A stretch of 64,000 bases of DNA. It comes from DASWLF01 sp963768765. GTDB taxonomy: Bacteria; Desulfobacterota; Desulfobaccia; Desulfobaccales; 0-14-0-80-60-11. A program made the translations under genes and the position numbers. Positions within the stretch are counted from its first letter, which is position 1. The number at the start of each line of letters is the position of its first letter. The notes beneath the pieces are model-generated. The model had not been told where the DNA came from. It did not search any database and was given only the letters and a program-made list of their open reading frames with translations. The stretch spans positions 248,001-312,000 of the forward strand of contig CAVYJK010000021.1 of NCBI GenBank assembly GCA_963768765.1, written 5' to 3'. Of this stretch, positions 9,713 through 18,116 are shown piece after piece.

Positions 9713-10143
9713 GACAGGCGTGGTAATATTCGGAGAATGGTCCCCTTTTTTCCCCAATGGGAGGGGGTCTTAGGGCAGGGTGGGGGCTTTTGTCCCCGGC
9801 CCTCCCCTAAAATCACTTTTTAATGGCCTGCTGGTTAGGGCGAAAGTTGGATGCTCAGCCTTGGGGCGGGATCGAAGCGCCAGGAGCAGGGCCAAACCCA
9901 TCGGCAAACCCAGTGACTTTTTGGTCAACCGCGGCAGCTCCATGCCCAGGGATATATCAGGCTTTGGGGACCGGATTAAAGATTCTACAGCAGACGCAGA
10001 CTTATAGTTACCTGCAACTCACCTGATCAAACCAAGGCGGGGCGGGCCGCGGCCGGCCTCACTTAGAGGATGCTTCCCCTCCGGGCGGGAGCAAGGCGTT
10101 TTGCTGCTCCCCCGCCCGGTTTCCACCCAAGGGGTGCCTTCCT
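9713..10143. other. Intergenic region
   Basis: There is no supported gene. The part after 9712 carries G/C-rich tracts (9750-9810) without a clean stem-plus-T terminator. A strong hairpin lies at 10081-10119. The short open frames across 9780-10030 have no ribosome site and no recognisable product. Confidence 0.5.
10081..10119. terminator. GC-rich hairpin after the 98-aa gene
   Basis: CCGGGCGGGAGCA pairs with TGCTCCC-CC-GCCCGG (a two-base bulge) around a short loop. It sits 24 bases past the stop of the minus-strand gene ending at 10144. There is no T tract on that strand, so it may block 3' decay rather than terminate by itself. Confidence 0.4.
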
Positions 10144-10440
10144 CTACCTCATTCCCAACGGGGGCGACGCGATCCGCTCCAGGTTCCCTTCCATATCGGT
10201 GATAATCAGTCTGCCCGAAGGCAGGCGCCAGGCCCGAACGTCCACGCCTCCCTGGGTATATTCGGGGGGCACCGGGATCACTTCCGGCAGATTGGCCTGA
10301 ATCTCGATCATCCGGGTACTGGACATTCCCATTTCCCGCTCGGTGCCGGCCCGGCACTCTTGATAAGTCACACCTTCCTTCACCAGGGCTTCGGTGAGTT
10401 CCAGGCGGTCAGAGCCGCTTTCGGTGACATAAGTAACCAT
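10144..10440 (-). CDS. Conserved-looking hypothetical protein, 98 aa
   Basis: I do not recognise the family. The protein starts MVTYVTESGSDRLELTEAL and is soluble, without a signal peptide or membrane segment. The second half reads like a small beta-rich domain (VRAWRLPSGRLIITDMEGNL). The start is well supported by GAGGAGGAAGGT directly before ATG 10440. An alternative minus-strand frame overlapping it is Arg/Gly/Pro-rich and has no such site. It is monocistronic, followed by a GC-rich hairpin. Confidence 0.65.
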   Translation of the reverse strand: MVTYVTESGSDRLELTEALVKEGVTYQECRAGTEREMGMSSTRMIEIQANLPEVIPVPPEYTQGGVDVRAWRLPSGRLIITDMEGNLERIASPPLGMR

Positions 10441-10834
10441 ACCTTCCTCCTCTCAGACTTAACCGGACGCCCCGCCAGGGCGCCCGGCCTCTTTGATGAC
10501 CGCAACCCCGGGGCTTCCCTGGGCCGCGAGCTAACCTAAAATTAAGGCTCGGTTTGGCGATGTCAATGAACCCCAAATCAACCGGGAGGAAAAGAAGGCC
10601 TTGGCTGGCCGCCGAGCCGGGCAACCGTTAATGCCGGCTTGCCGTCCAGAAAATAATCGGTAGGGGGCAGGCGGGCTGGTCCGGCCTTATCCCGGGCCCG
10701 ACAACGGCCCCCACCTGGAAAGGCGAAATCCCTCTTTGAAAACAACCACAACTTGGGAGCAGGCGTGCAAAGGCAAAAAAGGATGGAAGCAATGGGAGTA
10801 GGAGGGAGGATAATTAAGGGTTATCCTAGCACGC
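10441..10834. other. Intergenic region, nothing recognised
   Basis: About 390 bases lie between the 98-aa gene and the arabinose-5-phosphate isomerase gene. I see no convincing gene, RNA, repeat or promoter pair. Confidence 0.5.
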
Positions 10835-11827
10835 TTAAACCAGGTCCGGCTGGTAAATGTCGTGGATGCGAATCAGGCCCAGGCACCGTCTGGTTTTGGG
10901 GTCCACCACCGGCAGGACCGAGATCTGGGAGGGGCGGTCCTCCATCAAGCGGATGGCCTCCCGCAGGCCGGCCTCGGGAGCTACCGTCAGGGGCTTACGG
11001 GTCATGCAATCGGCCGCCCGCAAGTGGCGAATATCGTCGTGGGCCAGCAAAGCCCGCCGCAAGTCGCCGTCCGTCACCAGACCCAGGAGATCGAACCCCT
11101 CATCCACCACGCAGGCGGCCCCCAGCGGGCGCTCGGTCATGGCGATGATCACCTGGCGCAAGGGGCTGTCCGGCTGGACCCAGGCCACGTCTTGGCCTTT
11201 ATGCATCACGTCCGCCACCCGCAGCCACAGGTTTCGCCCCAGTTGCCCCGCGGGATGATAGCGGGCAAAATCCTGCTGGCTAAACTGCCGGGCATGCATC
11301 AGCGATACCGCCAGGGCGTCGCCGATGGCCAGGGCCACCGTGGAGCTGCAGGTAGGGGCCAGGTTCAGGGGGTCGGCCTCCCGCTCCACCCGGGCGTCCA
11401 ACATGATGTCGGCCTGACGGGCCAGGGGAGACTTGGGGTGTCCCACTATGGCGATCAAGGGGGAGCGGAACTGTCTCAGGACGGGCACCAGCCGCAGCAA
11501 CTCCGCGGTGCTGCCGCTCTTGGATATCAGGATGCTGGGGTCTCCCGGGGTATAGATTCCCAAATCGCCGTGCACGGCCTCGGCCGCGTGGAGAAAGACC
11601 GCCGGGGTTCCGGTGCTGGCCAGGGTGGCGGCAATCTTTTGGCCGACATGGCCTGATTTCCCCATGCCGCTGACCACCACCTTGCCCTGGTGGTCCAAAA
11701 TCAACTGGACGGCCCGGGCCAGGCAGTGGTCCAGACGCGCCGCCGCCGCGACAATGGCCCGGGATTCCGCCTGCAAAACCGACCGGGCCACCGCCAGCCA
11801 TTCCCCTTTGGGATCGGGCGCGCTCAT
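10835..11827 (-). CDS. kdsD: Arabinose-5-phosphate isomerase (KdsD/KpsF)
   Basis: The 330-residue cytosolic enzyme interconverts ribulose 5-phosphate and arabinose 5-phosphate, the first step of Kdo synthesis for lipopolysaccharide. It has an N-terminal SIS domain (about 35-180) with GMGKSGHVGQKIAATLASTG, LHAAEAVHGDLG, SKSGSTAEL and STVALAIGDALAVSLM, then two CBS domains (about 205-330, VADVMHKGQ and AADCMTRKPLTV). The order and length are normal for the family. The substrate, ribulose 5-phosphate, is also made by the gnd/rpe cluster at 31-37 kb. No other Kdo genes are adjacent. Confidence 0.92.
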   Translation of the reverse strand: MSAPDPKGEWLAVARSVLQAESRAIVAAAARLDHCLARAVQLILDHQGKVVVSGMGKSGHVGQKIAATLASTGTPAVFLHAAEAVHGDLGIYTPGDPSILISKSGSTAELLRLVPVLRQFRSPLIAIVGHPKSPLARQADIMLDARVEREADPLNLAPTCSSTVALAIGDALAVSLMHARQFSQQDFARYHPAGQLGRNLWLRVADVMHKGQDVAWVQPDSPLRQVIIAMTERPLGAACVVDEGFDLLGLVTDGDLRRALLAHDDIRHLRAADCMTRKPLTVAPEAGLREAIRLMEDRPSQISVLPVVDPKTRRCLGLIRIHDIYQPDLV

Positions 11828-11986
11828 TTTAGCCTGTGCATCCGGTTAAAGGTCTAAGAATGGCTTTCTCCGTGCTGTTGCCATATTAGCACAGCCCTGG
11901 GACAAAAGTATACCCCCGCTTGCCTGGAAACAGGCTGAGACGGCAAGGCGCTCAGCGAGGGCCGAAAATTCTTCGCTCCCTGGCCC

Positions 11987-12577
11987 CTACCTGATGGCTT
12001 TAACCTGGGTCCGCATCCTTTCCAGGAGAAACGAAAACGACTTGGTCCTGACCACCCGGCCGAATTCGTTTCTGTAGTTTTGCAGGATGCTCACCCCGTC
12101 CACGACGACGTCATAGAGGACCCAGCCCTGGGAGGTGGAATGCATGAGATAGGTTACCGGGATGGATTCGTTGGTCCGGACGATGGTGGTATCCACCCGG
12201 GCTTTGCTGTTTTCCCGGGTCTCCCGGTGGTATTGGATGTTCTCGCGCTTGAGAAAGTTGAGCACCAGCCGGGTGTAGGAGTCCTGGAACAGGTAGCTGA
12301 AGACGCTGGTGAATTCATGCTTCTGCCCGGAGCTCAGGCGCCCGTATTCCGGCCCCAACGAATCCCTGGACATCAGGGGAAAATCGAAGCTCTTCTCGAT
12401 GATTTGATGGACCAGGGGGCGCCGGGCCGAGTCGCTGAGGGACGAATCACTTTGAATGGCCATGACCTTATCGAGGATGCCGCGGACATAAGCGGTGGGA
12501 GTATCGGCCAGGGCCCCGCCGGCCCACCACCATAATGCGGCCACCGACAAGCTAATGATCGAGAGCGGTTTTCTCAT
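11987..12577 (-). CDS. MlaC/Ttg2D-family periplasmic lipid-binding protein (HpnM-like)
   Basis: The 196-residue protein has a signal peptide ending about residue 24 (GGALA) and the MlaC fold pattern (LDKVMAIQSDSSLSDSARR, FDFPLMSRDSLGPEYGRLS, WVLYDVVVDGVSILQNYRNEF). MlaC proteins carry phospholipid across the periplasm. In hopanoid loci the homologue is called HpnM. It overlaps the end of the HpnN-like gene by 26 bases, so it is translationally coupled, and no MlaFEDB ABC genes are near. A hopanoid rather than phospholipid cargo is therefore likely but inferred. Confidence 0.88.
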   Translation of the reverse strand: MRKPLSIISLSVAALWWWAGGALADTPTAYVRGILDKVMAIQSDSSLSDSARRPLVHQIIEKSFDFPLMSRDSLGPEYGRLSSGQKHEFTSVFSYLFQDSYTRLVLNFLKRENIQYHRETRENSKARVDTTIVRTNESIPVTYLMHSTSQGWVLYDVVVDGVSILQNYRNEFGRVVRTKSFSFLLERMRTQVKAIR

Positions 12578-15359
12578 TGGGCTTCTTCCTTAGCATATGG
12601 TTTAGCCAGCGCCCCGGGCTCAGATTAGGGCTGAAAAAAGGCTGGCGGCGGCGGTCCCGCTCCACCAGGCGGAGAAAAGCCGGCAGGATGCTCAAAGACG
12701 CCAGCAAAACGCTGAGGCTGCCCACTGTGGCCAGGAGGCCCAGGCTAAAAGTGCCCCGGTGCCCCGAAACCATCAGGCTGCCGAAACCCAGGGTGGTGGT
12801 CAGGGCCGCCAGGGCCACCCCCTTGGCCGTGCTGGCCGGCAGGGTGATGGCCCGGGCCGATTCCTCCAGGCGCCACCGCGCCAGGATGATGATGCCAAAT
12901 TCAATCCCTTCGCCCAGAATCAACGGCAGGAACAGGACGTTGGCCTGATTGAAGGTAAGGCCCAACAGCCACATCAGGCACAAGGTCAGGGCGGTTCCCA
13001 CCACCAGGGGCATCAAGGCCAGCACCGCCATTTTCAGGCTGCGGAACAAAATCACCAGCATCGCGGCGATGGCCAGCAACGCCATGCCGGCGGCCCAGAG
13101 GATGGAATTGCGGAAGCCCAGGGTAAAGACATAGAGCAGCACCGGGTCCCCCACCGCACCAGGGTCAACGCTCCAGAGGCCTTTCACGAATCGCTTCAGG
13201 GGGCCGAAATTCCAGATATCCTGGGAAGGGAAGACCCGCAAAAGGAAGGTTTCCTGGGCACTGACGAAGCGGTCCCGCACTTCCTGGGGTAAGTTCGCGA
13301 TGGTCATGGGCGGCGACTCCAGGGCGGACTTTTCGTAACTCAGGAACAGGTTCCATTTGTCCTGCAAATCGGCAAAAAACTGCCGACCGAACTCGGCCAA
13401 CCGGGCTGCCGCCTGCGGATTGCCCTCCGGATTAAGGAGCGGCATAACCTGGTTGAGCAGCCGGTGGGTTTCCTCGATCTGCTCCTTGGTGCCGGCCTTC
13501 TCCTTCTCCAGGTTTTTGGCGGCCTCATCCATCTTGAAATTGATGCGGCTCAAAATGGCGGCCACCTCCCGGGCGTCGGAGGGCGCCGCCTGGGTCTGGG
13601 GAAAGTTGATGGAGGTAAGGACCGGCTTCATCTCCTCCAGGATGCGACGCTTTTCCCCCTGGTCCGAGGGCAGAAACGACAGGATCGATTCCACGTGGGA
13701 GACCGTGGGCAACTTCTTCAAGGCTTCGCTGCGAGCCTGCAATCCGTTGAGCGAGGCGGTTACCATGGCCCCATATGAGGTGGAATACTTGGACTGTTTC
13801 AGGAGGTTGTTCTCCCACACCACCGATTCGGTTTCCTGGTTTTGCAGGTGCAAGGGGTTTAAGTCGAACCGCACGAAAAACAGGCTGACCACGCCCAGAA
13901 CGGTGATCAGGGCCCCCAGGGCCACGATCAGACCCGGGCGGTTCCAACTGAGATGCAAGAAGGGGTGGGGCTTCCCCGGGCACTTGTGGGTCTTGGATAA
14001 GCATTGCTCGCTGGCCACCACCAGGCTGGGGGCCAGCAACAGGGTGGCCACCAGCATGATGAGGGTGCCCAGGGTGAGAATCAATCCCAACTCCGCCAGG
14101 CCCTTGAAGCCCACGAAGGCCAGGGGCAAAAAGGAAACCATGGCCGCCAGGCCCGCGTAGACAATGCCCGGCAGCGTCTGGCGCAGGGAGCAACTCAAGG
14201 TCTCCATGGTGCAACGGCGTTGATCGCCCTCCTCCTCTTCCAGCCGGCAGAACCAATGGATGCCGTAATCTATGGTGAGACCCAGCATCAGGGGGGCGAA
14301 GATCATGGAAAGGAGATTGAGGTGGCCCACCACCAGGGTGACCATGCCAAAAGTCCAGCAAAGACCGATGACCAGCACCAGTCCTTCCACAAAAGGACGC
14401 CGCAGGCTGCGGAGAAACAGGATGAGGAGCCCCATCTGGCCGGCCAGGGAGAGCCAGGTGGCCAGGGTGATGTCTTTCAGGGAACTGCCCATTTCGTCGG
14501 CTTCCAGGGCGTCGGGGCCCGTGACCCCCACCTTCAACCCGGGAAACTTAGCCTTGACCTTATCCACCACTTCTCTGAGTAAATGCAGGTCCTTGCTGAC
14601 GACTTTGTAGCCGCCGGGCTTCGGGGTAACCAGGAACAGCAGGAACTTGTCGTCTTCGGTAAAAAAGTAGCCCTCTTCGTTCAGGTTGCTCAACTCTTTG
14701 GGGAAAAAGGCGTTGAAAGGGGAGACGTAGGGCTCCTTTCCTTCCAGGCTTTGCTTAAGCTGCCGGAGGGTGGCGTTCAGGAGTGAAACATCCGGGAGTT
14801 CCCCGGTCTTTTCTTCCAGGAAGCCGGTAAAGAGGTGGCCGATCATGGCCTGGGCGATCTGCCCATTCACCAGCTGGTAGAAAGTGGTGACCCGGGGGTC
14901 CGCCGCCAGCCCTTTCAGGAGGCGTTGCTGCTCCAGGATATTATCCTTGAGTTTTAGAAGGTCCTTATTGTCTAAATAAAGGAGGGCCCAGGGTTTAAAA
15001 ACTTCAGGGTTCAGACGGTAGAAGATTTCGGGAAACTGGTCGGGATACCGGCGCAACTCGGCGGCCAGGGTATCGGCGAACTGGACGGCGCGATGCTGCT
15101 GGGTGCCGTTTTCCACCACCACCACCAGGCCGTCCCGGCCCCCGAAGGCCTTGTCCATTTTTTCGCTGAGCTTGATGAGGGCCTTGTTGCTGGCCACCAG
15201 ATCGTTGCGGCTGGTGCTGATGGTCAGGCGGTTCAGAGTATAGTAGACCGCCAGCCCGGCCAACACTAGGGCGATCACGATGACAGGCCCGGCGCCCAGC
15301 TTGAGCCCGCGTATGAACTTGGCGCAGCAGTGCTCTAGTTTATCTTTGTCAGGCAACAC
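12552..15359 (-). CDS. hpnN: HpnN-like RND/MMPL lipid exporter
   Basis: The 935-residue inner-membrane protein has the RND/MMPL layout: one membrane helix (about 24-44), a large periplasmic loop, five or six helices (about 300-470, with LSMIFAPLMLGLTIDYGIHW), a second helix and loop, then another helix set ending near 915 (ILGEGIEFGIIILARWRL). The N-terminal loop sequence (TISTSRNDLVASNKALIKL, KAFGGRDGLVVVVEN) fits HpnN, which moves hopanoids to the outer membrane in Rhodopseudomonas. It is coupled to a MlaC/HpnM gene. No squalene-hopene cyclase is in the window. Confidence 0.85.
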   Translation of the reverse strand: MLPDKDKLEHCCAKFIRGLKLGAGPVIVIALVLAGLAVYYTLNRLTISTSRNDLVASNKALIKLSEKMDKAFGGRDGLVVVVENGTQQHRAVQFADTLAAELRRYPDQFPEIFYRLNPEVFKPWALLYLDNKDLLKLKDNILEQQRLLKGLAADPRVTTFYQLVNGQIAQAMIGHLFTGFLEEKTGELPDVSLLNATLRQLKQSLEGKEPYVSPFNAFFPKELSNLNEEGYFFTEDDKFLLFLVTPKPGGYKVVSKDLHLLREVVDKVKAKFPGLKVGVTGPDALEADEMGSSLKDITLATWLSLAGQMGLLILFLRSLRRPFVEGLVLVIGLCWTFGMVTLVVGHLNLLSMIFAPLMLGLTIDYGIHWFCRLEEEEGDQRRCTMETLSCSLRQTLPGIVYAGLAAMVSFLPLAFVGFKGLAELGLILTLGTLIMLVATLLLAPSLVVASEQCLSKTHKCPGKPHPFLHLSWNRPGLIVALGALITVLGVVSLFFVRFDLNPLHLQNQETESVVWENNLLKQSKYSTSYGAMVTASLNGLQARSEALKKLPTVSHVESILSFLPSDQGEKRRILEEMKPVLTSINFPQTQAAPSDAREVAAILSRINFKMDEAAKNLEKEKAGTKEQIEETHRLLNQVMPLLNPEGNPQAAARLAEFGRQFFADLQDKWNLFLSYEKSALESPPMTIANLPQEVRDRFVSAQETFLLRVFPSQDIWNFGPLKRFVKGLWSVDPGAVGDPVLLYVFTLGFRNSILWAAGMALLAIAAMLVILFRSLKMAVLALMPLVVGTALTLCLMWLLGLTFNQANVLFLPLILGEGIEFGIIILARWRLEESARAITLPASTAKGVALAALTTTLGFGSLMVSGHRGTFSLGLLATVGSLSVLLASLSILPAFLRLVERDRRRQPFFSPNLSPGRWLNHMLRKKPNEKTALDH

Positions 15360-15703
15360 AATTCCTTAGATCAGGACGGAGTCTTTCGGGAGGTTGGTGG
15401 AACCTACGGCAAGTTCTGAAGTCGTATCCCCAGATCACCCCACCCCCGGAGAGGCTCGGTTCCCCCAAACGCCCCCCGGATTAGAGTCCGCCCCCCGATC
15501 TTTTGACATATTAACATAATGCTTTTATCGGAAAAAATAAAGTTGGCATTATCATGCCGATTTCTAAAGAAAGTCCCCTGGCGCCCTGGCCGCACCGCCC
15601 CTCCCGGCCCCGACTCATCCAACCTGGATGATTGGGCCGGGATCCGTCAAAAACGGCTTGGTTTTTCCTGAGCCTTCTGCTATTCTTTTTAAAATATAAC
15701 GCT
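15360..15703. other. Divergent intergenic region
   Basis: The space lies between the HpnN-like gene and the ModE-like regulator. TTGACA near 15504 followed after 17 bases by TATCGG is a weak plus-strand promoter candidate. The last 27 bases form the putative operator at 15679-15705. No gene or RNA is recognisable. Confidence 0.5.
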
Positions 15704-15705
15704 AT
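15679..15705. promoter_or_regulatory. Putative ModE-family operator, copy 1
   Basis: The site ends with ATAACGCTAT (15696-15705), the exact reverse complement of ATAGCGTTAT at 16110-16119 in the second copy. Across the 17 bases to the left the two sites share a further 11 positions (pattern G-TATTC-TT-TA). It overlaps the start codon of the regulator, as expected for autorepression. Confidence 0.55.
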
Positions 15706-16087
15706 GCCCAAGAAAAAAACCGACCATGGCCGGGGCACGGCCCTGGCCGCGGGCCCGGCCGCCCGGGGAGTTCAGATCAAGGGCCGCCTCTGGCTGGAAA
15801 AGGAGGGGGAAACCTTCCTGAGCTGGGGCCGGGTGGTGCTGTTGGAACGCATCCGAGACCTGGGCTCCATCGCCGCGGCGGCCCGCTCCCTGGAGATGGC
15901 CTACAGCCATGCCTGGTCCCTGGTGGCCGCCATGAACCGCCTGGCCGCCGAGGAACTGGTGGCCCGCACCTTCGGAGGCAAAAACGGCGGCCGCGCCTGG
16001 CTTACTCCCGCCGGGGAGGCGGCCATTGCCCAATTCTGGAGCCTGGTGGCCAAGTTCCAGGACTGGATCAGTCATCAAGACCTCTGA
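15704..16087 (+). CDS. ModE-family winged-helix regulator (tungstate/molybdate)
   Basis: The 127-residue protein is a LysR-type winged helix of the ModE N-terminal kind. RVVLLERIRDLGSIAAAARS and MAYSHAWSLVAAMNR form the helix-turn-helix and GGKNGGRAWLTPAGE the wing. It lacks the C-terminal TOBE (oxyanion-binding) domains of full ModE, which is usual for short deltaproteobacterial homologues. It sits just upstream of tupABC in the same direction, so it probably controls tungstate uptake. I chose ATG 15704; the frame is open upstream but hydrophobic and unlike the family. The putative operator overlaps this start. Confidence 0.85.
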   Translation: MPKKKTDHGRGTALAAGPAARGVQIKGRLWLEKEGETFLSWGRVVLLERIRDLGSIAAAARSLEMAYSHAWSLVAAMNRLAAEELVARTFGGKNGGRAWLTPAGEAAIAQFWSLVAKFQDWISHQDL

Positions 16088-16108
16088 CCATCCCGCTCCT
16101 TTTTTTCG

Positions 16109-16136
16109 GATAGCGTTATTCTATACAACGAATATC
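16109..16136. promoter_or_regulatory. Putative ModE-family operator, copy 2
   Basis: An imperfect palindrome has GATA/TATC outer arms (16109-16112, 16133-16136) and CGTT/AACG inner arms (16114-16117, 16127-16130). It shares the decamer ATAGCGTTAT with the site on the regulator start. It lies 25 bases before the next open frame and upstream of tupABC. Confidence 0.55.
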
Positions 16137-16160
16137 GGTGAGATTCCAGGGGGAGAAAGA

Positions 16161-16375
16161 CATGGGGAATAGGTCTCTGCGGTTAGGTTTTGCAGTTTTG
16201 GCAATCATACTCTCGGGAATTTCAGCTTATGCCGTGGATCAACCCGCCGCGGTTTATGGCAGCGGCGCCCACCAGTTTTCCCTGGCCACCGGCAGCCCCG
16301 GGGGAACTGGGCCGCGACCGCTACGGCGAGGGGCTTTACCATGACGCGGCCTACGCCCGTCAATATGATGATTAA
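16161..16375 (+). pseudogene. Truncated tungstate-binding-protein-like remnant
   Basis: ATG 16161 opens a signal peptide (MGNRSLRLGFAVLAIILSG) followed by VYGSGAHQFSLATGSPG. This resembles the first strand of extracellular oxyanion-binding proteins, where the motif ATGSPGELG is typical. In the G5 run at 16300-16304 one extra base breaks the frame; with it removed the protein continues ELGRDRYGEGLYHDAAYARQ and stops at 16375 (about 71 residues). Even repaired, it lacks the remaining 200 residues of a binding protein. It may be a decayed tupA paralogue or a small exported protein. Family assignment rests on one short motif. Confidence 0.45.
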
Positions 16376-16397
16376 TCTTGTTGGGGGAGGTTAAGAG

Positions 16398-17216
16398 ATG
16401 TTGACAAGTCTTGGCGCATTACTCCTCGTTGCAGTTGTGGTTGGCAGCGCCAACGCCGAGGCCCAAACCCGGATCCGCTGCGCCTCCACCACCAGCACCC
16501 AAAATTCGGGGCTGTTCGATTACCTCCTGCCCCGGTTTGAAAAAAAGACCGGCATCAAGGTGGACGTGGTGGCCGTGGGCACCGGCGCCGCCATCGAGAT
16601 CGGGAAAAGGGGCGACGCCGACGTGGTCCTGGTCCACGCCAAAGACCAGGAGCTGCAGGCGCTTAAAGAAGGTTTTTTCGTTAATCGGCACGACGTCATG
16701 TATAATGACTTCGTCATCATCGGCCCCCCTGATGATCCGGCCAAAATCAAGGGGATGAAATCCGCCGCCGAGGCGTTCCAGAAAATCGCCGCCGCCCATG
16801 TCCCTTTCGTCTCCCGGGGGGATAAGTCCGGCACCCACACCAAGGAGTTGACCATCTGGAAGCAGGCGGGCCTCCATCCCCAGGGGCAGAAATGGTACCT
16901 GGAAGGGGGCCAGGGCATGGAAAAGACCCAGCGCCTCGCCAACGAAAAGCAGGCCTATACCCTGACCGACCGGGGCACCTGGCTGGCCACCAAAGATAAG
17001 GACAAGCTGGAGATGGTGGTGGTCCTGGAGGGCGACCCCACCCTCTTCAACCAGTATGGGGTCATGGCGGTGAATCCCGAGAAACATAAGCAGGTCAAAT
17101 ATAAGGAGGCCATGCAGTTCGTCAACTGGCTCCTCTCCCCGGAGGGCCAGGAGGCCGTCGGCTCCTTTAAGGACAAGCACGGAAACCGGCTCTTTGTTCC
17201 CAATGCCAACAAATAA
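16398..17216 (+). CDS. tupA: Tungstate ABC transporter, substrate-binding protein
   Basis: The 272-residue periplasmic protein binds tungstate (possibly molybdate). A signal peptide (residues 1-20, ending SANA) is followed by the family hallmark STTSTQNSGLFD (about 30-41), where the Thr/Ser-rich loop binds the oxyanion. Further TupA motifs are VGTGAAIEIGKRGDADVVLV, DFVIIGPPDDPA and FVSRGDKSGTHTKE. Length is normal. The start is supported by GGGGAGGTTAAGAG before ATG 16398. tupB and tupC follow, with a strong hairpin just after this gene. Tungsten serves aldehyde oxidoreductases and formate dehydrogenases in anaerobes. Confidence 0.93.
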   Translation: MLTSLGALLLVAVVVGSANAEAQTRIRCASTTSTQNSGLFDYLLPRFEKKTGIKVDVVAVGTGAAIEIGKRGDADVVLVHAKDQELQALKEGFFVNRHDVMYNDFVIIGPPDDPAKIKGMKSAAEAFQKIAAAHVPFVSRGDKSGTHTKELTIWKQAGLHPQGQKWYLEGGQGMEKTQRLANEKQAYTLTDRGTWLATKDKDKLEMVVVLEGDPTLFNQYGVMAVNPEKHKQVKYKEAMQFVNWLLSPEGQEAVGSFKDKHGNRLFVPNANK

Positions 17217-17230
17217 CGAGATGGGGTTTC

Positions 17231-17271
17231 AGGTAGGGGGCCAGGGGCCGTCGGCCCCTGGCCCCCTACCT
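17231..17271. repeat. Perfect 19-bp inverted repeat between tupA and tupB
   Basis: AGGTAGGGGGCCAGGGGCC is followed by a 3-base loop (GTC) and its exact complement. There is no T tract, so it is not a standard terminator. A related sequence (GTCGGCCCCTAGCTCCCTCA) is at about 45196-45215, which suggests a dispersed repeat. It may stabilise the tupA message and lower tupBC expression. Confidence 0.75.
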
Positions 17272-17396
17272 GAAAAAACCTTGTTACCGAGATCCTAAAC
17301 TACTTGGGGGCGGGTTTCTCTGCCCGCCACCCGCCTAACCTTTTAAGGTGGGTGGGCCGGCCGGCCCCAGCGCGGTCTTTACCCTGGTTTACTTTC

Positions 17397-18116
17397 ATGA
17401 ATTTCTTGATTGACGGCTTGGCCAGCGCCTTCGGGCTCATAGTCACCTTAAATCCCGAGTTGCTGCAGATCATCTTTTTATCCCTCCAGGTCTCGGGCAC
17501 GGCCCTGGCGGTGGCCACCTGCCTGGGCCTGCCCCTGGGGGCCTTTCTGGCCTTGCGCCGGGTCCCCCTGCGGGGTCTGGTCCTCAGCCTGCTGAACACC
17601 GGCATGGGCCTGCCCCCCGTGGTGGTGGGCCTATTCCTCTACCTTTTCCTTTCCCGCAGCGGCCCCCTGGGTTTTATGGCGCTGCTTTACACTCCCGCGG
17701 CCATGATCGTGGCCCAGGCCATCCTGGCGTTTCCCATCGTGGCTTCCCTGTCCCATGCCGCCATCGTCACCGTGGACCCGGTGATCCGGCAAGCCGCCCT
17801 GACCCTGGGGGCCACCCCCCTTCAGGAAACCCTGGCCGTGGTCAAAGAAGCCCGCTACGCCATCATGGCGGGGGTGATCGCCGGCTTCGGCCGGGTCATG
17901 GCCGAAGTGGGGGCCATCCTGGTGGTGGGCGGCAACATCGCCGGCTACACCCGGGTCATGACCACCACCATCGCCCTGGAGACCGACAAGGGCAACTTTG
18001 AGCTGGCCATCGCCCTGGGAATTATCCTGTTGGCCGTATCCCTGGCCGTCAACCTGGCTTTGCGCCTGATTCAAAAGGCGGGCCGGGTGGGCTCCGCCAT
18101 CACCTCATGGGCCTGA
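17397..18116 (+). CDS. tupB: Tungstate ABC transporter, permease
   Basis: The 239-residue inner-membrane permease has about five to six helices. It carries the binding-protein-dependent signature loop in QAALTLGATPLQETLAVVKE (EAA-like), followed by GRVMAEVGAILVVGGNIAGYTR, which is typical of TupB/WtpB. I chose ATG 17397 (MNFLIDGLASAFG), as the frame upstream is Arg/Pro-rich and lies against the hairpin. The last 10 bases overlap the start of the ATPase gene, so these two are translationally coupled. Confidence 0.92.
   Translation: MNFLIDGLASAFGLIVTLNPELLQIIFLSLQVSGTALAVATCLGLPLGAFLALRRVPLRGLVLSLLNTGMGLPPVVVGLFLYLFLSRSGPLGFMALLYTPAAMIVAQAILAFPIVASLSHAAIVTVDPVIRQAALTLGATPLQETLAVVKEARYAIMAGVIAGFGRVMAEVGAILVVGGNIAGYTRVMTTTIALETDKGNFELAIALGIILLAVSLAVNLALRLIQKAGRVGSAITSWA

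Noticed and set aside
10019..10357. Alternative 112-codon minus-strand frame overlapping the 98-aa gene
   Set aside because: Arg/Gly/Pro-rich and without a ribosome site, whereas the 98-aa frame has GAGGAGGAAGGT before its ATG.
15360..15703. Molybdenum/tungsten cofactor riboswitch before the ModE-like gene
   Set aside because: I could not trace the conserved multi-stem Moco fold in the 340 bases; a protein operator explains the region better.
17231..17271. Intrinsic terminator between tupA and tupB
   Set aside because: The stem is perfect but neither strand has a following T tract. Listed as an inverted repeat instead.
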